Assembly: GCA_013215905.1 (NCBI GenBank)
Contig: JABSQI010000044.1
Coordinates: forward strand, 1 to 9,430
Direction of reading: 5' to 3'
Origin: Legionellales bacterium
Lineage (GTDB): Bacteria; Pseudomonadota; Gammaproteobacteria; PIVX01
Length of the DNA stretch: 9,430 bases
This document shows, piece by piece, positions 7,445-9,430 of the stretch (position 1 is the stretch's first letter; each line of letters starts with the position of its first letter). The position numbers and the translations under genes were made by a program. The notes beneath the pieces are model-generated. The model worked only from the letters and a program-made list of their open reading frames with translations, had not been told where the DNA came from and did no database searches.

Positions 7445-7640
7445 ATCTTAGGGACTAGGTCAACTTTTTATACATTAGTTAACACTTTAACTTGTAATAT
7501 ATTCGCTTGCTAATAGCACACAGTAAAAATTGTGTCCATTGGGTAAAATAATATGCGCTTATGTTTTTCTGAATATGGGTGCATATTATATTTTTAGCTC
7601 TAGCATAATAGGTGAAAAATTATACACAGCAATTACTTTC

Positions 7641-7671
7641 TAAAGAATCTTTATTTGCTCTATTTAAAGAT
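7641..7671. repeat. Overlapping inverted repeats built on TAAAGAT/ATCTTTA
   Basis: TAAAGA-A-TCTTTA (7641-7653) is a perfect 13-base dyad. Its right arm, ATCTTTA (7647-7653), also pairs with TAAAGAT at 7665-7671 across an 11-base loop, and AAGATCTT (7667-7674) is itself palindromic. They lie about 100 bases beyond the 3' end of the recombinase gene. They could be recombinase arm or accessory sites, or transcript stems; no U-run suggests termination. Confidence 0.4.
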
Positions 7672-7685
7672 CTTATAATTCTCAG

Positions 7686-7705
7686 GAATTAGATATATCT
7701 AATTC
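7686..7705. repeat. Perfect 20-bp palindrome downstream of the recombinase gene
   Basis: GAATTAGATA is followed directly by its own reverse complement TATCTAATTC, with no mismatch. It sits 62 bases beyond the stop codon of the tyrosine recombinase. Tyrosine recombinase cores have inverted arms, though normally with a 6-8 base spacer, so a core site is possible but unproved. On the minus strand no T-run follows, so it does not look like a standard terminator for the recombinase. Confidence 0.5.
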
Positions 7706-7767
7706 GGTTGAATTTTATTTACTTATCATCATCATTAATAAATATCTCCCTGAAACGAATAGTGAAC

Positions 7768-9057
7768 TCAGTCGACTATTTTTTTCTTCTTAGCAGATCT
7801 AGCCCTTTCCCTCAATTGAATATCTATATATTTATCTGTAATTGCACTAGAGCTATGCCCAGCATCATCCCTAACATGCTCTCTAGGCCTGCGTTTAACA
7901 TCATCAGATATACCTGTATGTCTTAACCAATGTACAGTGGCAACTCTCAATGCTTCTGCTTCATTAGGATCAGTTTTGGCTATTTCTTCCGCAGCTAAAT
8001 CAAAATATTCTTGCACTAGTTTTCTGATAGGACGCGTACTTACCAATGATATATTATTATTTCTAGAATGCCCAACTAGTGGAGTTCTCTCATTCGGCAA
8101 AGGATACAATGATAAATTTAGATATCTCTTACGGTAATGTTTTAAAGCTCTTAGCATATCATCACTAACAGCAATTAGACGAGCTTTATTACCCTTCCCA
8201 ACAGTTTTAAACCACCAATTTTCATCACTGTCTTTACTAAAGTCTCCCATAGTTGGGGTCCAAGAATCTTTTGATACTAATTCAGATATACGCAAATACA
8301 TACCATATAAACAAGACAAAATGAAAACAGCTCTCTCATGGGATATATCTATTTCAGCTTTTTTCTTAGCTATATTAATTACCGTTTTCCATTGATGCTC
8401 TGAAAGTCTTCGTATTACTGAAGATTTTAATTCCTTACGGATAAATTTACTTTTCTGTCTAATAAGACCAACAGGATTTGCAGAAATTTCTTCTTCTTGT
8501 AATAAAAAACTATAAAAACTACTCAAGATACCAAACATGATCTTTAATGTATAAGGAGATAACCTATAATTATTCTTTTTTGGTTCAATTCCCATTTGAC
8601 GATCTCTTTTACTAATATTCACAGTAAATGGACGCCATTCAGTATTTGGAACTTTCTTATCATTAATTAATTTAAAACGCGCTACATTTTTTAAACCAAT
8701 CCAACGTTTATTTGGCTTAAGACAAAACTCAACAAAAGCCTCAATATCTTCGCGTTTATGCAATAAAATAGATTGTTTTCTTATAAACCAGCTCCATTGC
8801 AACAATCGCTCCAACTCACGACGATAACTAACAAATGTATCTCTACTCCCTCGATAACTATATAAAAAATTTAAAGACAGCTGATAGTCTTTGGCAGCAA
8901 ACTGGGGCACCACAATATCACAATTAGAAAAACAATATCTAAGCCATTTACTAATATGTTCTTTAGGTTTATCATGAGAATAACAAGATTTATATTGTTC
9001 AATGACTTCATCAATTGTGTCAAATACTGGAACTGGTACATAATGTTTACTTAACAT
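7768..9057 (-). CDS. Tyrosine recombinase / site-specific integrase
   Basis: A 429-residue integrase that would cut and rejoin DNA through a covalent phosphotyrosine. An N-terminal helical core-binding region spans ~60-200. The catalytic domain then shows every expected residue (numbered from ATG 9057): R256 in LYGMYLRISEL, the beta-hairpin K288 in VGKGNKARLI, H376-x-x-R379 in VHWLRHTG, H401 in DDAGHSSS, and nucleophile Y410 in TDKYIDI. A basic tail (RSAKKKK) ends it. It is longer than XerC/XerD (about 300) and in the size range of mobile-element integrases. GTG 9060 directly precedes ATG 9057; AAGG (9065-9068) is seven bases from the ATG, so ATG is preferred. The small ORF at 9070-9285 ends 12 bases upstream, so translation could be coupled. 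Downstream palindromic DNA may be its substrate. It appears intact and is the best sign that this region is mobile. Confidence 0.92.
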   Translation of the reverse strand: MLSKHYVPVPVFDTIDEVIEQYKSCYSHDKPKEHISKWLRYCFSNCDIVVPQFAAKDYQLSLNFLYSYRGSRDTFVSYRRELERLLQWSWFIRKQSILLHKREDIEAFVEFCLKPNKRWIGLKNVARFKLINDKKVPNTEWRPFTVNISKRDRQMGIEPKKNNYRLSPYTLKIMFGILSSFYSFLLQEEEISANPVGLIRQKSKFIRKELKSSVIRRLSEHQWKTVINIAKKKAEIDISHERAVFILSCLYGMYLRISELVSKDSWTPTMGDFSKDSDENWWFKTVGKGNKARLIAVSDDMLRALKHYRKRYLNLSLYPLPNERTPLVGHSRNNNISLVSTRPIRKLVQEYFDLAAEEIAKTDPNEAEALRVATVHWLRHTGISDDVKRRPREHVRDDAGHSSSAITDKYIDIQLRERARSAKKKKIVD

Positions 9058-9069
9058 CACAAAACCTTA

Positions 9070-9285
9070 TTAAATATTAGAAATAAGCCACCCCTTGCTG
9101 TGAAGGAGTATATCTCTTTGAAAATTTACAAATAACATTAGATAAATATTTATAAAAACTATAAGAAATTTATTGACCTTAGTAGAAGTATAGGTAATAA
9201 CATCACCTATATTTAGTCCCTCCAAAATCCCTCTTAGATAACTACCTAAAAGTACTGCTCCCCCTGTAAATAGTATATTATTCAT
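9070..9285 (-). CDS. Small hypothetical protein, possible remnant of an SDR/epimerase N-terminus
   Basis: A 71-residue frame ending 12 bases before the recombinase start on the same strand. Its first residues, MNNILFTGGAVLLGSYL, look like the first strand and nucleotide-binding turn of NAD-dependent epimerases (TGGxGxxG), but the middle glycine is a valine (GTA), and nothing after about residue 35 resembles that family. Residues ~38-54 form a hydrophobic segment (NKFLIVFINIYLMLFVN). The Shine-Dalgarno is weak. It may be a genuine small membrane protein translated ahead of the recombinase, or a gene 5' end cut off by integration. I rate both as open. Confidence 0.35.
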   Translation of the reverse strand: MNNILFTGGAVLLGSYLRGILEGLNIGDVITYTSTKVNKFLIVFINIYLMLFVNFQRDILLHSKGWLISNI

Positions 9286-9356
9286 ATTCTCATGCTAAAT
9301 ATTCTATATTTTAAATAATTTAATAAAATAAGCAGGCAACCTATATTTATTGCGAA

Positions 9357-9386
9357 ATTATACTAGAATACTAATTAATTATCTAG
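9357..9386 (-). promoter_or_regulatory. Candidate -10 and overlapping dyad upstream of the recombinase unit
   Basis: On the minus strand a perfect TATAAT lies at 9357-9362. Directly upstream is an imperfect 24-bp palindrome (9363-9386) bounded by CTAGA/TCTAG arms, occupying the spacer and -35 position. Just beyond is a tandem TTGCTA-AG-TTGCTA (9384-9397). A regulator bound to the dyad would block or activate transcription of the small ORF and recombinase. No good -35 hexamer is present at the correct distance. Confidence 0.35.
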
Positions 9387-9430
9387 CAACTTAGCAAATT
9401 GAAGGATATTTCCGTATTTGCTTAACATTT

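Larger units (their letters stand above)
7304..7767. other. Intergenic region between recombinase and STAND gene
   Basis: About 460 bases with no gene I can support; the only start-bearing frames I noted are very short. The right part (7304-7445) looks like the promoter and leader of the STAND gene. The middle holds small stems (7518-7535; 7572-7587, AATATG-GGTG-CATATT followed by ATATTTTT on the plus strand). The left-of-recombinase part, 7641-7705, is a cluster of inverted repeats. Confidence 0.55.

Noticed and set aside
7572..7592. Stem AATATG-GGTG-CATATT followed by ATATTTTT, considered as a plus-strand terminator
   Set aside because: The stem is only six mostly A-T pairs, and no gene is transcribed into it on the plus strand.
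7708..8137. Two plus-strand open frames (72 and 66 codons)
   Set aside because: The first largely overlaps and the second lies wholly within the 3' end of the recombinase gene, antisense to it; they match nothing and lack start signals.

Overview
The window is strongly AT-rich (roughly 30% G+C by eye). It carries Gram-negative genes: an outer-membrane inverse-autotransporter barrel, a Bcr/CflA-type drug exporter and a LysE-type exporter. Together with a very large LuxR-HTH/STAND/TPR protein, this suggests a low-GC, probably host-associated or intracellular gammaproteobacterium of the Francisella/Legionella-like kind. That placement is an inference from gene types and composition, not from a marker gene. 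Every gene I can support is on the minus strand. No rRNA, tRNA, CRISPR array or intact insertion sequence is visible.

Layout from left to right. (1) 1-693: the N-terminal 231 residues of an inverse autotransporter (intimin/invasin-type beta-barrel) cut by the left edge, with a good sigma70-like promoter at 746-774 and a 15-bp dyad in its leader. (2) 694-1237: AT-rich DNA without a recognisable gene. (3) 1238-3119: an exporter pair, a Bcr/CflA MFS transporter followed by a LysE/RhtB-family amino-acid exporter. (4) 3587-3727: a gene too short for routine calling, encoding a 46-residue pre-peptide with a clean signal peptide and a C-terminal Asn-Pro-Cys-Cys-Gly-Gly; it has its own Shine-Dalgarno and an extended -10. 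(5) 3905-7303: a 1132-residue protein with an N-terminal LuxR/GerE helix-turn-helix, an unassigned middle domain, one hydrophobic segment, an NB-ARC/STAND NTPase and about ten kinesin-light-chain-like TPRs. (6) 7304-7767: a promoter/leader region with paired dyads built from the same hexamer, then a cluster of inverted repeats that includes a perfect 20-bp palindrome. (7) 7768-9057: a tyrosine recombinase with all catalytic residues. (8) 9070-9285: a small ORF whose first 20 residues resemble the nucleotide-binding start of an SDR/epimerase, possibly a remnant left by integration.

How it may fit together: regions 4-8 look like an accessory module, with a recombinase, palindromic DNA, a STAND regulator and a tiny secreted peptide. 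The most unusual point is the STAND protein. It resembles a permuted MalT (HTH first, not last), and its single membrane-like segment lies between the HTH and the ATPase. If that segment spans the membrane, the ATPase and TPRs would lie outside the cytoplasm. The secreted peptide just downstream is a candidate ligand or partner; that link is speculative.
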